A stretch of 64,000 nt of DNA. Origin: Pararoseomonas baculiformis (lineage in GTDB: Bacteria; Pseudomonadota; Alphaproteobacteria; Acetobacterales; Acetobacteraceae). Position numbers and translations under genes: made by a program. The notes under the pieces were generated by a model. It was not told the origin of the DNA and did not search any database. It saw only the letters and a program-made list of their open reading frames with translations. Within the stretch, counting starts at the first letter, position 1; every line of letters begins with the position of its first letter. Below are positions 17,676 to 26,720 of this stretch, piece by piece. The stretch covers positions 372,001 to 436,000 of the forward strand of contig NZ_JAGIZB010000001.1 in assembly GCF_017813395.1 (NCBI RefSeq). Reading direction: 5' to 3'.

Positions 17676-18830
17676 TCAGGCCTCCAGCTTCGGAAGGTCG
17701 ATCCAGCGGCGCTCCGCCCAGGACTTCAGCCCGGCCTCGGCCAGCTGCACGCCCTTGGCGCCGGCCATCAGGTCCCAGGGATAGTCGGCGCGCTCGCCCA
17801 CCACATATTTCAGGAACTCCTCCCACTGGACGCGGAAGCCGTTCGGATAGGGCTGGGTGTCCGGCACCTTCTGCCAGCCCTCGAAGAAGTTGATGGTCTG
17901 CGGCACATCCGGGTTCCACACCGGCTTGGGCGTGTTCACGCGGCTCTGCGTCCAGCAATCCGTCAGGCCGCAGACGGCGGAACCATGCGTGCCGTCCACA
18001 TGGAAGGTGACGAGGTCGTCGCGCCTGACACGCGTGGTCCAGGAGGAGTTGATCTGCGCGACGATGCCGCCTTCCAGTTCGAAGGTGGCGTAGGCCGCGT
18101 CATCCGTATCGGCATTGTAGGGCTTGCCCTGCTCGTCGTAGCGGACAGGGATATGCGTGGCGCCAAGGCAGGAGACGGACTTCGTCTCTCCGAAGGTGTT
18201 GTCCAGCACGTAGCGCCAGTGGCAGAGCATATCGAGGATGATGCCGCCGCCCTCGTTCTTCTTGTAGTTCCAGCTCGGGCGCTGGGTGGGCTGTAGGTCG
18301 CCCTCGAAGACCCAGTAGCCGAACTCGCCGCGCACACTCAGGATCTTCCCGAGGAAGCCGCTGTCGATCACCATTTTCATCTTGCGCAGCCCGGGCAGGA
18401 ACAGCTTGTCCTGAACCACGCCATGCTTGATGCCGGCGGCCTTGGCCACGCGCACCAGCTCCAACGCGTCCTCCAGGTTCTCGGCGGTCGGCTTCTCGCA
18501 ATAGATGTGCTTGCCGGCGCCGATCGCCTTCCGGATCAGCTCGGCCCGCATCTGCGTGGTGGCGGCGTCGAAGAAGATCGTGTCGTCCGGATTGGCCAGG
18601 CAGGCCTCCAGGTCGGTGCTCACCCGGTCGATGCCATGCGCCTTGGCCAGCGCCTCCAGCTTTTCCTTGTTGCGGCCGACGATCACCGGGTCCGGCATGA
18701 TCCGGTCCCCGTTCGGCAGGGCAACGCCTCCTTCCTTCCGGATGGCCGCGATGGAGCGGATGAGGTGCTGGTTCATTCCCATCCGGCCGGTCACGCCATG
18801 CATGATCAGGCCGATACGCCGCTGCGCCAT
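17676..18830 (-). CDS. Gfo/Idh/MocA family oxidoreductase
   Basis: An NAD(P)-dependent sugar or cyclitol dehydrogenase, 384 residues. The Rossmann start RIGLIMHGVTGRMG is less canonical than the usual GxGxxG but keeps the glycines. The family motif GKHIYCEKP, holding the catalytic-site lysine, is near 120. The C-terminal half carries the substrate-binding alpha/beta domain with GGIILDMLCHWRYVLD. It is the first gene of a four-gene unit, with SD GGGGAGG before ATG 18830. A strong palindrome 26-49 bp upstream probably binds the TetR regulator encoded next to it. Confidence 0.88.
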   Translation of the reverse strand: MAQRRIGLIMHGVTGRMGMNQHLIRSIAAIRKEGGVALPNGDRIMPDPVIVGRNKEKLEALAKAHGIDRVSTDLEACLANPDDTIFFDAATTQMRAELIRKAIGAGKHIYCEKPTAENLEDALELVRVAKAAGIKHGVVQDKLFLPGLRKMKMVIDSGFLGKILSVRGEFGYWVFEGDLQPTQRPSWNYKKNEGGGIILDMLCHWRYVLDNTFGETKSVSCLGATHIPVRYDEQGKPYNADTDDAAYATFELEGGIVAQINSSWTTRVRRDDLVTFHVDGTHGSAVCGLTDCWTQSRVNTPKPVWNPDVPQTINFFEGWQKVPDTQPYPNGFRVQWEEFLKYVVGERADYPWDLMAGAKGVQLAEAGLKSWAERRWIDLPKLEA

Positions 18831-18855
18831 TCGCGCGATCCTCCCCGGACATCGT

Positions 18856-18879
18856 TTAGGTAACTGCGCGGTTACCTAA
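18856..18879. promoter_or_regulatory. Candidate TetR operator of the Gfo/Idh operon
   Basis: TTAGGTAAC-TGCGCG-GTTACCTAA is a 24 bp inverted repeat with perfect 9 bp arms. It stands in the 69 bp between the TetR gene stop and the dehydrogenase start, the only place for this operon's promoter. Length, symmetry and position are those of a TetR-family operator. Confidence 0.72.
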
Positions 18880-18899
18880 GCGCGGCCGGGTTGGTGAAG

Positions 18900-19541
18900 T
18901 CAAGGGCGAAGCCAGCCGAGCACCACCTCCACCGAATGCGCCTCCCGCGCCTCGATCGCCGCCTCCGCGTCCAGCCCCGCCCCGAAGATCGCGGAGAGGG
19001 TATGCATGTTCGATATGTAGAAGTGGCCAAGGGAAACCACGGTGATATAGGCCTGCATGGGATCCACGCCCTGCCGGAACACTCCTTCGGCCGCACCGCG
19101 CCGCAGCACCTCGCGCAGCGTTTCCAGAAGCGGGGAATAAAGGGCGGGCACGCTCTCGCTCCGCGCAAGGTAGGCGGCGCGGTGCAGGTTCTCCTGGTTC
19201 AGCAGGGCCACGAATTCCGGGTGGCGGGCAGTGTAGCGCAGGTTGAAGCGCACCAGCCGGGCCATGGCCTCGGCGGGCGGCAGGTCATGCACCTGCAGCG
19301 CCCTTTCCTCGGTGCGCTTATGCGCATAGGCGGTTTCCAGCACCGCCACCCACAGATCCTCCTTGTTGCCGAAATAGGCGTAGAGCATCCGCTTGTTGGC
19401 ACCGGCCCGCGCCGCGATCTCGTCCACCCGCGCCCCGGCCAGGCCATGGGTGGCGAATTCCGTCAGCGCGGCATCCAGGATGCGCTGGCGCGTGGCCTCG
19501 GCGCGGGGGCTTTGCGGGATGGTGCGGGCGGGGGCGTCCAT
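18900..19541 (-). CDS. TetR/AcrR family transcriptional regulator
   Basis: A 213-residue regulator. The N-terminal helix-turn-helix is plain: RQRILDAALTEFATHGLAGA, VDEIAARAGANKRMLYAYFG, then KEDLWVAVL. The C-terminal ligand domain is of the TetR_C type seen in many catabolic repressors. I start at ATG 19541, preceded by GGAGGG; the upstream TTG at 19553 is part of that site. It lies immediately upstream of, and on the same strand as, the Gfo/Idh operon. The 24 bp palindrome in between is its most likely binding site, so it is probably the local repressor. Confidence 0.9.
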   Translation of the reverse strand: MDAPARTIPQSPRAEATRQRILDAALTEFATHGLAGARVDEIAARAGANKRMLYAYFGNKEDLWVAVLETAYAHKRTEERALQVHDLPPAEAMARLVRFNLRYTARHPEFVALLNQENLHRAAYLARSESVPALYSPLLETLREVLRRGAAEGVFRQGVDPMQAYITVVSLGHFYISNMHTLSAIFGAGLDAEAAIEAREAHSVEVVLGWLRP

Positions 19542-19708
19542 GATGCCCTCCAATGAACCCGAAAAGACCGGGGGGCGGTATTCCCCCTGTCATCGGGATT
19601 CCGTGCGTACCAGCCAGTGTTCCGAAGCGAACGAAGTTCCGGGGCGGGCCTGCCGGACGTTTTCCGGGCAGCCGCACCCCACCGGCCCGGACCGGCCGGC
19701 GCCAACGC

Positions 19709-19744
19709 CAAATGAAAAGCTGCCCCGGATGGCCGGAGCAGCTT
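19709..19744 (-). terminator. Intrinsic terminator of the 26-residue peptide gene
   Basis: On the minus strand, AAGCTGCTCCGG / CCGGGGCAGCTT pair as a 12 bp stem with one mismatch and loop CCAT. The stem is followed by TTTTCATTT. It lies 72 bp beyond the stop of the small gene and shows that this strand is transcribed here. Confidence 0.7.
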
Positions 19745-19816
19745 CCATTCTTCACGGCGCGAGGGTGCCGCCTGTCGGGCGGGCGCCCCGCGGCTGCCGA
19801 TTCCTGCGGCGCGGCG

Positions 19817-19897
19817 TCAGCCCAGAACGCCGAACAGCCAGAGCAGGATGATGATGGGGATGGGAATGCCGATGAGCCACAGCAGGATACCACGCAT
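19817..19897 (-). CDS. 26-residue hydrophobic membrane peptide
   Basis: ATG 19897 opens a frame of 26 codons, MRGILLWLIG-IPIPIIILLW-LFGVLG, ending in TGA at 19817. A strong GGAGACAAGG precedes the ATG and an intrinsic terminator lies shortly downstream, so the tiny frame has a complete expression unit. The peptide is a single membrane span with one positive charge at the N-terminus and an Ile-Pro-Ile-Pro core. I recall similar very short predicted membrane peptides in other proteobacteria, but cannot name a family or function. It lies between the TetR gene and the SMP-30 gene. Confidence 0.65.
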   Translation of the reverse strand: MRGILLWLIGIPIPIIILLWLFGVLG

Positions 19898-19977
19898 CGC
19901 CTTGTCTCCATGATGTCTCGTGGCTCTGCAACGTGAGGGGCTTGCGGGAGGTTGCGCGACAGACCAGCCTTCGCAGC

Positions 19978-20949
19978 ATGGACATCCCGCCGCCGCATTC
20001 TCCCCATGACAACGAGGCTCCCTGGGTTCCCTCCGCCCGCTATCCTGACCCGCGGCTGCGGGATCTCGATCCTTCCTTCGCCCGTTACCGCCTGATGAAC
20101 GGCCCCGTGCAGAAGCTGGCCGGCGGCACGCGTTGGGGCGAAGGCCCGGTGTGGTTCGGCGACCACCGCTGCCTCATCTGGTCCGACGTGCCGGGCGACC
20201 GCATGCTGCGCTATGACGAGGCGAGCGGCGCCACCACCATCTTCCGTTCTCCGTCGAACAATGCGAACGGCAACTACCGGGACCGCGAGGGGCGGCTCGT
20301 CACCTGCGAGCACCTGACGCGCCGCGTCACCCGCACCGAGCATGACGGCCGCATCACCACGATCGCCGACCGCTTCGAAGGCAAGCGCCTCAACTCCCCC
20401 AACGACCTCGTGGTGAAGTCCGACGGCACGATCTGGTTCACCGACCCCGCCTTCGGCATCCTGAGCGACAACGAGGGCGAGCGCGCCGAGCAGGAACTGC
20501 CGCAGAACGTCTATCGCGTGGATCCCGCGCGCGGCACGATCGAGCTGGCGGCCGACGGTATCGAGGGCCCGAATGGCCTGGCTTTCAGCCCGGACGAAGC
20601 CATTCTCTACATCGTCGAGAGCCGCACCAATCCGCGCAAGATCCTCGCCTATGACGTGGACGGAAACGGCCGCCTTTCCAAGCGCCGCGACTTCATCACC
20701 GCCGAGCCCGGCGGCACGCCGGACGGCTTCCGCGTGGATGAGGACGGCAATCTCTGGTGCGGCTGGGGCATGGGCAATGCCGAGCAGGATGGCGTGCGCG
20801 TGTTCAACAAGGCGGGCGCCCCGATCGGCCATATCGACCTGCCGGAGCGCGCGGCCAATCTCTGCTTCGGCGGGGTGAAGAAGAACCGGCTCTTCATCAC
20901 CGGGGCAAGGTCGCTCTACGCGGTGTATCTGAACGCCAAGGGGATCTGA
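19978..20949 (+). CDS. SMP-30/gluconolactonase family lactonase (first copy)
   Basis: A 323-residue six-bladed beta-propeller lactonase. Metal-site landmarks are the Glu in RWGEGPVWF, the Asn/Asp of LNSPNDLVVKSDG, the Asn of GPNGLAFSPDE and the Asp of GGTPDGFRVDEDG. It would hydrolyse a sugar lactone made by a dehydrogenase. Being close to the Gfo/Idh operon it could take that product, although it is transcribed in the other direction. I use ATG 19978 (MDIPPPHS); an in-frame GTG at 19933 is closer to a GGGAGG-like site, so the start is not settled. Confidence 0.87.
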   Translation: MDIPPPHSPHDNEAPWVPSARYPDPRLRDLDPSFARYRLMNGPVQKLAGGTRWGEGPVWFGDHRCLIWSDVPGDRMLRYDEASGATTIFRSPSNNANGNYRDREGRLVTCEHLTRRVTRTEHDGRITTIADRFEGKRLNSPNDLVVKSDGTIWFTDPAFGILSDNEGERAEQELPQNVYRVDPARGTIELAADGIEGPNGLAFSPDEAILYIVESRTNPRKILAYDVDGNGRLSKRRDFITAEPGGTPDGFRVDEDGNLWCGWGMGNAEQDGVRVFNKAGAPIGHIDLPERAANLCFGGVKKNRLFITGARSLYAVYLNAKGI

Positions 20950-20970
20950 GGGGCCCGCCAGGGTCCGGGT

Positions 20971-20985
20971 GGAAGCGGTGCTTCC
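20971..20985. terminator. Convergent-junction hairpin
   Basis: GGAAGC-GGT-GCTTCC between the SMP-30 gene and glpK, which converge. The stem is followed by a C-run instead of a U-tract. Confidence 0.45.
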
Positions 20986-21000
20986 CCCCGGAATGCGCGA

Positions 21001-22488
21001 TCAGCCCAGAACGCGTCCCACCGCCGCGCGCCAGGCCTCGTGCCGCCGATTCGCCTCCACCGCCGGCATGTCCGGCTCGAAGCGCACGCGGCGGCGCCAA
21101 TGGGTGGCGTTGTCGCCGGGCGGCGGCAGGAGCCCGGCCTGGAGGCCCGCCAGATAGGCAGCGCCCAGCGCCGTGGTCTCGGCCACGGCCGGCACGTCCA
21201 CCGGGCATTGCAGCGCATCCGCCAGGAAGCGCATCGTCCAGTCGCTGGCGGTCATGCCGCCATCCACGCGCAGCACGGTCTCGCCCATGCCGGGCCAGTC
21301 CGCGCGCATGGCGTCCAGCAGGTCGCGGGTCTGCCAGGCCACGCTTTCCAGCGCGGCACGGGCGATCTCGGCGGCGCCTGCCCCGCGGGTGAGGCCCAGG
21401 ATCGCGCCGCGGGCCCCGGCATCCCAGTGCGGCGCGCCCAGCCCGGTGAAGGCGGGCACCATCACCACTCCCGAATCCGGGTCGGCGCGGGCGGCCAGCT
21501 CCCCGGCCTCGGCGGCGCTGTGGATGATGCCCAGCCCGTCCCGCAGCCATTGCACGGCGGCGCCGGCGACGAAGATCGCCCCTTCCAGCGCATAGGTGCG
21601 GGCCCCGCCGATCTGCCAGGCCACGGTGGTGAGCAGCCGGTGGCTGGAGCGCACGGGCGTATCGCCCGTGTTCAGCAGCATGAAGCAGCCGGTGCCATAG
21701 GTGGATTTCGCCATGCCGGGCCGGAAGCAGGCCTGGCCCAGCGTGGCCGCCTGCTGGTCCCCCGCCATGCCGCGGATCGGAATGGCGGCGCCGAACAGCG
21801 CGGGATCGGTCGTGCCGAACTCCGCCGCGCAATCCCGCAGCTCCGGCAGCAGGGCACGGGGGATGTCCAGGGCCCGCAGGATCTCCTCGTCCCACTCGCC
21901 CCGGCGAATGTCGTAGAGCATGGTGCGGGCGGCATTGGTGGCCTCGGTCGCATGCACGCGCCCGCCGGTGAGGTGCCAGAGCAGGAAGCTGTCCACCGTG
22001 CCGAAGGCCAGCTCTCCCCGTTCCGCGCGGGCCCGCAGCCCCGGAATCTCCTCCAGCATCCAGATCAGCTTTGTGGCGGAGAAATACGGATCGGCCAGCA
22101 GCCCGGTGCGCTCGGTCAGCAGTGTCTCCAGCCCCTCGGCCCGCAGGCGCTCGCAGATCCCGGCGCTGCGCCGGTCCTGCCAGACGATGGCGCGGTGCAC
22201 CGCGCGGCCCGTGGCCCGGTCCCAGACCAAGGTCGTCTCGCGCTGGTTGGTGATTCCGATTCCGGCGATCCCCGCCGCCTCCGCCCCGCCCCGCTCCATC
22301 GCGCCGCGCAGGCAGGCGATGGAATGGGCCACCAGGTCCTCCGCCGCATGCTCCACCCGGCCGGGCGCGGGGAAGTGCTGGGGCAGTTCCACCTGATGCG
22401 CCGCGCGCGGATGCAGTGCCGCATCGAACAGGATGGCCCGGGTCGAGGTCGTGCCCTGGTCGAGCGCCAGCAACCCATCCGCACCCAT
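21001..22488 (-). CDS. glpK: Glycerol kinase
   Basis: Glycerol kinase makes sn-glycerol 3-phosphate from glycerol and ATP. The 495-residue protein opens with [17 protein letters not shown], the FGGY phosphate-loop segment. It has the family marks [16 protein letters not shown] and [21 protein letters not shown] with the second-domain signature. Start ATG 22488 has GGGGGGAAG upstream; the frame to 22530 is only an upstream extension. No glpF, glpD or regulator is next to it, so glycerol uptake and the next step are encoded elsewhere. Confidence 0.95.
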   Translation of the reverse strand: MGADGLLALDQGTTSTRAILFDAALHPRAAHQVELPQHFPAPGRVEHAAEDLVAHSIACLRGAMERGGAEAAGIAGIGITNQRETTLVWDRATGRAVHRAIVWQDRRSAGICERLRAEGLETLLTERTGLLADPYFSATKLIWMLEEIPGLRARAERGELAFGTVDSFLLWHLTGGRVHATEATNAARTMLYDIRRGEWDEEILRALDIPRALLPELRDCAAEFGTTDPALFGAAIPIRGMAGDQQAATLGQACFRPGMAKSTYGTGCFMLLNTGDTPVRSSHRLLTTVAWQIGGARTYALEGAIFVAGAAVQWLRDGLGIIHSAAEAGELAARADPDSGVVMVPAFTGLGAPHWDAGARGAILGLTRGAGAAEIARAALESVAWQTRDLLDAMRADWPGMGETVLRVDGGMTASDWTMRFLADALQCPVDVPAVAETTALGAAYLAGLQAGLLPPPGDNATHWRRRVRFEPDMPAVEANRRHEAWRAAVGRVLG

Positions 22489-22528
22489 GCGCTTCCCCCC
22501 GCGTGATTCCGGGCGCAGCATAGGTGCC

Positions 22529-23227
22529 ATGGCCGTGATCCTCCATGACCTCTGCGGCGCCGATCCGAGCCGCCGCTTCTCCCCCTATTGCTGGCGGGTG
22601 CGCATGGCGCTCGCCCATAAGGGCATCCCGCACGAGACGCGCCCCTGGCGCTTCACCGAGAAGGACGCCATCGCCGATGCGGGCACGGACAAGGTGCCCG
22701 TGCTGCGCCACGGGGATCAGATGGTGCATGAGAGCTGGAGGATCCTCGAATATCTTGAGGACCACTGGCCCGGCGCACCCAGCCTGTTCGGCGGCGAAGG
22801 CGGGCGCGCCCTGGCCCGCTTCGTGAACACCTGGTCCGACGCGGTGATGATGCCGGGCCTGGTACGCCTGATCGTCTCCGACATCCCGGCCCATCTGGCG
22901 CCCGCGGATGCGGAGTATTTCATCCGCACGCGGGAGGCCCGCTTCGGCAAGCCGCTTTCCGAACTGACCGCGGACCGGGACCGCGCCGTGGAGGCCTTCC
23001 GGCGCGACCTTCACCCGCTGCGCATGGTGCTGCGCGAGCGGCCCTGGCTCTCCGGCCTCACGGCAGGCGCGGCGGACTACATCGTCTTCGGGCCGCTGCA
23101 ATGGGCGCGCTGCGTCTCCGCCTTTCCCGTGCTGACGCCGGATGACCCCATTCATGCGTGGCGTGGCCGGCTGCTGGACGCCTTTGGCGGTCTGGCCCGC
23201 TCCGCACCGGCCGAGGACCAGACCTAA
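22529..23227 (+). CDS. Glutathione S-transferase family protein (beta-etherase-like)
   Basis: A 232-residue GST. The thioredoxin-like N-terminal domain contains [19 protein letters not shown] and [19 protein letters not shown], where the cis-Pro and Glu-Ser bind glutathione. The C-terminal domain is helical. The wording of the N-terminus resembles the LigE/LigP beta-aryl etherase branch more than classical detoxifying GSTs, but that substrate is only a possibility. ATG 22529 is 40 bp from the divergent glpK start, so the two promoters overlap. It is followed 5 bp later by an AEC transporter gene, probably in one transcript. Confidence 0.83.
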   Translation: MAVILHDLCGADPSRRFSPYCWRVRMALAHKGIPHETRPWRFTEKDAIADAGTDKVPVLRHGDQMVHESWRILEYLEDHWPGAPSLFGGEGGRALARFVNTWSDAVMMPGLVRLIVSDIPAHLAPADAEYFIRTREARFGKPLSELTADRDRAVEAFRRDLHPLRMVLRERPWLSGLTAGAADYIVFGPLQWARCVSAFPVLTPDDPIHAWRGRLLDAFGGLARSAPAEDQT

Positions 23228-23232
23228 CCCCA

Positions 23233-24162
23233 ATGGGCCCCTGGCTGGACGCCTTCCTGCCCGCCTTCGGGATGATCGCGCTCGGCGCCTTCCTGAAGCG
23301 GCGGCTGCTGCGGGAGGATGCGGTCTGGGCGGGGATCGAGAAGCTGGTCTTCTGGGTCCTGCTGCCCTGTCTGCTCGCCTCCTCGATCAGCGCGGTGGAT
23401 CTCGGCAGCCTGCCCGTGGGCGGGATGGCGGCGGCCCTCTGGATCACCCTGCTCATCGGCACCGGGGCCTCGCTGCTGCTGGCCCGGGGGTTCGGCCAGG
23501 CGCACCCGGCCGCCACCTCCGTGCTGCAGGCCGGGATTCGCTTCAACAACCTGCTGGGCTTCGCCATCGCAGGGGCGGTGTTCGGCATGGCGGGGAACGG
23601 GCTGGCGGCGGTGGCCACCGGGCTGATCGTTCCCTGCGTGCAGGTCATCATCACCTTCGTCTTCGCCATGGGCGGTGGGCGGGCACGGCCCAGGCCCCTG
23701 GCCATGCTGCGCCAGATGGCGCTGAACCCGCTCATCATCGGCTGCGCCGCGGGCTTCGCCATCTCGGCCCTGGGTGGGCTGCCCCCGGGGGTGGCGCCGC
23801 TGGCCCGCATCCTCGGCCAGGCATCGGTCGCGCTGGGCCTGCTGGCGGTGGGGGCCGCCCTGGGCGCGGAATCCGTTCGGGACAGGATCACGCTGCAGGG
23901 CGCCACCGCCGCCTGGAAGCTGCTGGCCATGCCGGCACTGACCCTCGCCTTCTGCACCCTGTTCGGGCTGGACGCGCTGCCCACGGCGATCGCCACCCTC
24001 TTCATGGCGCTGCCCACCGCCTCCACCGCCTATGTGATGGCGCGGATGATGGGCGGCGACGCGCCCATCATGGCGGCCATGACCACGCTCCAGCATCTGC
24101 TGGCCGTGGCCACCCTGCCGGTCTGGCTGCTCATCCTGCGGGCCATCCTGCCCCTGCCCTGA
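23233..24162 (+). CDS. AEC (auxin efflux carrier) family transporter
   Basis: A 309-residue inner-membrane protein with about ten hydrophobic segments in two halves. It begins WLDAFLPAFGMIALGAFLKR and has the conserved loop FNNLLGFAIAG in the first half and FMALPTASTAYVMARMMGGD in the second, as in AEC/MdcF-type permeases. Members carry malate, malonate or other organic acids. It starts 5 bp after the GST gene, so the pair is likely co-transcribed. The substrate is not deducible. The 113 bp after it lead to a Bug gene on the same strand. Confidence 0.86.
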   Translation: MGPWLDAFLPAFGMIALGAFLKRRLLREDAVWAGIEKLVFWVLLPCLLASSISAVDLGSLPVGGMAAALWITLLIGTGASLLLARGFGQAHPAATSVLQAGIRFNNLLGFAIAGAVFGMAGNGLAAVATGLIVPCVQVIITFVFAMGGGRARPRPLAMLRQMALNPLIIGCAAGFAISALGGLPPGVAPLARILGQASVALGLLAVGAALGAESVRDRITLQGATAAWKLLAMPALTLAFCTLFGLDALPTAIATLFMALPTASTAYVMARMMGGDAPIMAAMTTLQHLLAVATLPVWLLILRAILPLP

Positions 24163-24275
24163 TGCCGGGCCGGGAGGCCGCCATGGCCAGGGCGCGAAAC
24201 GCCGCCTTGCCCGTGATTGGCGCGGCGGGGTCCCTGCCCCATGATGGGGGACCGATCCATTGGGGAAATCACCGA

Positions 24276-25256
24276 ATGCTGACGCGACGCGGCCTCGCGC
24301 GCGGGGCCCTAGGCCTTGGCGCCGCCTCCTTCACCCCCTCCCTGGCGGGTGCGCAGGGCAATTGGCCGGAGCGTCCGCTGCGCCTGGTGATCGGCTATCC
24401 GCCGGGCGGCGCCTCGGACCTTTTCGGGCGGATGATCGCGGGGCAGGTCGGCCCGCGGCTCGGGCAGAATGTGGTGGTGGAAAACCGCCCCGGCGGCGGC
24501 GCCGTGGTGGCAAGCGAAGCCGTCGCCCGCGCGCCCGCCGATGGCTACACGCTGCTTCATGTCGACAACGGCATCCTCGTCTACAACCCCGCCCTCTATG
24601 CGCGCCTGCCCTATGACCCGGACAAGGACCTGGCCGGGGTGGGCTTCATCGGCCGTTTCCCGCTCTTCCTTGTGGTGCGGGCGGACAGCCCGATCACCGA
24701 CCTGGCCGGCTATATCGCCGCCTCCAGGACGCGGGCGCCGACCTATGGCTCGCCCGCCGTCGCCTCCCCGCACCACCTGGCCATGGAGATGTTCAAGCGC
24801 CGCGCGGGATTCGACGCGACGCATGTGCCCTATCGCGGCGGCCCGGCAGCCATGCAGGACCTGCTGGCCGGCACGGTGGACAGCGTGATGATCGATTGCG
24901 CCACCGGCACCGCCTTCATCCGGGACGGAAAGGTGCGCGCCCTCTGCGTGCTGAGCGAGGCACGCTCCCCCACCAGCCCGGATGTGCCGACGACGCGGGA
25001 GCTCGGCCATGCCAATGCCATCGCCTATGGCTGGCAGGGCGTATCCGTGCCCGCCGGCACGCCGGCACCGGTGATCGCGCGGCTTTCGGCGGAGCTGGCG
25101 CGCGCCATTGCGTCCGACGAAATCCAGGCGCGCTTCACCACGCTGGGGATCGAGCGGGCCAACTACTCCCCGGCCGAGTTCGCCGCCTTCGTGCAGCGGG
25201 AGAATACGGAATGGCGCCCGCTGATCCGGGAACTGGGCATCCGGCTGGACAGCTGA
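24276..25256 (+). CDS. Bug/TctC family solute-binding protein (next to AEC transporter)
   Basis: A 326-residue periplasmic receptor with the signal MLTRRGLARGALGLG running to SLAGAQ, again with paired arginines. Mature landmarks are LRLVIGYPPGGASDLFGR, VVENRPGGGAVVASE and THVPYRGGPAAMQDL. TctA and TctB are missing, as for the other Bug genes here. It lies downstream of the AEC permease gene, so functional pairing with that permease can be considered, though Bug proteins normally serve TTT systems. A GC hairpin (25285-25301) follows the stop. Confidence 0.88.
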   Translation: MLTRRGLARGALGLGAASFTPSLAGAQGNWPERPLRLVIGYPPGGASDLFGRMIAGQVGPRLGQNVVVENRPGGGAVVASEAVARAPADGYTLLHVDNGILVYNPALYARLPYDPDKDLAGVGFIGRFPLFLVVRADSPITDLAGYIAASRTRAPTYGSPAVASPHHLAMEMFKRRAGFDATHVPYRGGPAAMQDLLAGTVDSVMIDCATGTAFIRDGKVRALCVLSEARSPTSPDVPTTRELGHANAIAYGWQGVSVPAGTPAPVIARLSAELARAIASDEIQARFTTLGIERANYSPAEFAAFVQRENTEWRPLIRELGIRLDS

Positions 25257-25284
25257 ACGAAACACCTGTGCGGAGCGTGATCCG

Positions 25285-25301
25285 CCGGGGCCGCGCCCCG
25301 G
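25285..25301 (+). terminator. Hairpin after the 24.3 kb Bug gene
   Basis: CCGGGGC-CGC-GCCCCGG, a perfect 7 bp stem 28 bp past the stop codon, without a U-tract. Confidence 0.45.
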
Positions 25302-25394
25302 GGTGGCCACGCGCCGGGCAGCCCGTTAGGTAGCGTATCGGCCCGCCCCGCCCCCGTTGCGTGGCGGCTCAACCACCTTGGGAACCAGACGCCC

Positions 25395-26435
25395 TTGCTC
25401 AGTCGCTTCCGTTCCGTGGCGCGCGGCCTGCGACGCACCTCGCCCTTTCACATCCTGGGCAAGCTGCAATCGCTCGAGCTCGCCTCCCGCGCCGCCGAGC
25501 GCAACGCGGAGCTGGCGGGCTGGAACACGAAGGTGATGGGCTCCGCCCTCGCCAGCCGCCTCTACGAGGCCGGGCTGGCCGGCCACCTGGCTCCCCTGCC
25601 CCCCGAGCCTGTGGAAACCGGCTTCGGCGGCCGGCTCTGCCGGCAGGAGGATATCGAGAGCCACTGGCTCCGCCACTGGTGCGGGCAGATCGGCTTTATC
25701 CCCATGTACCACCGCAAGGTCTGGGAGGATTGCTACGCGCTGCAGGCGTTGCATGAGCGCGGCATGATGGCCCCGGGGCGCCGGGGCCTGGGCTTCGCGG
25801 TGGGCGCGGAATGGCTGCCGAGCTTCCTGGCCGCGCGGGGCGCCGAAATCCTGGCGACCGATATCGATGCCAACGACCTGCGCGCCCGGAACTGGATCGA
25901 GACCGACCAGCATGGCGGCCGGGTGGAAACCATCTTCAAGCCTGGGCTGATCGACCTCGACACCTTCAACGAGCGCGTCTCCATGCGCGCCGTGGACATG
26001 AACACCATCCCCGAGGACCTGCACGGGGGCTTCGACTTCCTCTGGTCCATCTGCTCGCTGGAGCATTGCGGCTCCATCCGGCAGGGCCTCGACTTCGTGG
26101 TGGAATCCATGAAGTGCCTGCGCCCCGGCGGGGTGGCGGTGCACACCACCGAGTTCAACATGAGCCCGACCGGCCCCACCCTTGAGGAAGGCGTCACCGT
26201 CCTCTTCCAGCGCCACCATATCGAGGAACTGGGCACGCGCCTGGCCCAGGCAGGGCACCGCATGCTGCCGATGGACTACGACACCGGCACGGGCATCCTG
26301 GACCAGTTCGTGGACCTGCCGCCCTATCCGGGCAATGATTCACCCCTGGCCATTCCGGAAGCGCCGCATCTGCGGCTTTCGATCCAGGGGCTGGTCTCCA
26401 CCTCGATCGGCTTCATCATCGAGAAGGGCCGCTGA
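25395..26435 (+). CDS. Class I SAM-dependent methyltransferase
   Basis: A 346-residue protein with a methyltransferase core in the middle. The SAM-binding motif I is GLGFAVGAEWLPSFLAARGA, followed by ILATDIDAND with the acidic residue for the ribose. FDFLWSICSLEHCG is motif IV and CLRPGGVAVHTTEF the post-motif strand. About 100 residues precede the core, ending in CGQIGFIPMYHRK. The target molecule is unknown; such proteins often modify glycans or lipids. No in-frame ATG lies upstream, and TTG 25395 is the most likely start. The gene has normal composition and ends where the atypical islet begins. Confidence 0.78.
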   Translation: MLSRFRSVARGLRRTSPFHILGKLQSLELASRAAERNAELAGWNTKVMGSALASRLYEAGLAGHLAPLPPEPVETGFGGRLCRQEDIESHWLRHWCGQIGFIPMYHRKVWEDCYALQALHERGMMAPGRRGLGFAVGAEWLPSFLAARGAEILATDIDANDLRARNWIETDQHGGRVETIFKPGLIDLDTFNERVSMRAVDMNTIPEDLHGGFDFLWSICSLEHCGSIRQGLDFVVESMKCLRPGGVAVHTTEFNMSPTGPTLEEGVTVLFQRHHIEELGTRLAQAGHRMLPMDYDTGTGILDQFVDLPPYPGNDSPLAIPEAPHLRLSIQGLVSTSIGFIIEKGR

Positions 26436-26720
26436 CCCGGCGGTCCCGGCGGTTCCAGGAGTGGACTTGAGGCTTTTGGAATCCCGTCGGGCTGGCACGG
26501 ATACGGTGGAACAGAGGTTCCCTGATTCCCGATCCTGCCCTGCAGGTGCCTCCGTTCATGGATCGGGGGCACAGAGCCAGCCGAACCGCTCCAACACGCA
26601 GAGACATAATGGGTCGAAGGCACCGCCTTCGAGGGTCCCGGAGAGAGGAAGACCGCACGCCGGGCCGGGAAGCCGGTGGACAGCCCGGCACTGGTCATTT
26701 CGGTCAAGGCCAGCGCAAAT
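26436..26720. other. Non-coding edge of the atypical islet
   Basis: These 285 bp between the methyltransferase and the lipoprotein gene carry no convincing reading frame, tRNA or repeat on either strand. Base use shifts here from the 70 % GC of the flanks to a visibly lower value that lasts to about 28.1 kb. Confidence 0.5.

Noticed and set aside
26436-26720. A tRNA gene or attachment site at the left edge of the atypical islet.
   Set aside because: No T-loop (GGTTCRA) string in the right context and no cloverleaf could be folded by eye; no direct repeat matches the right edge.
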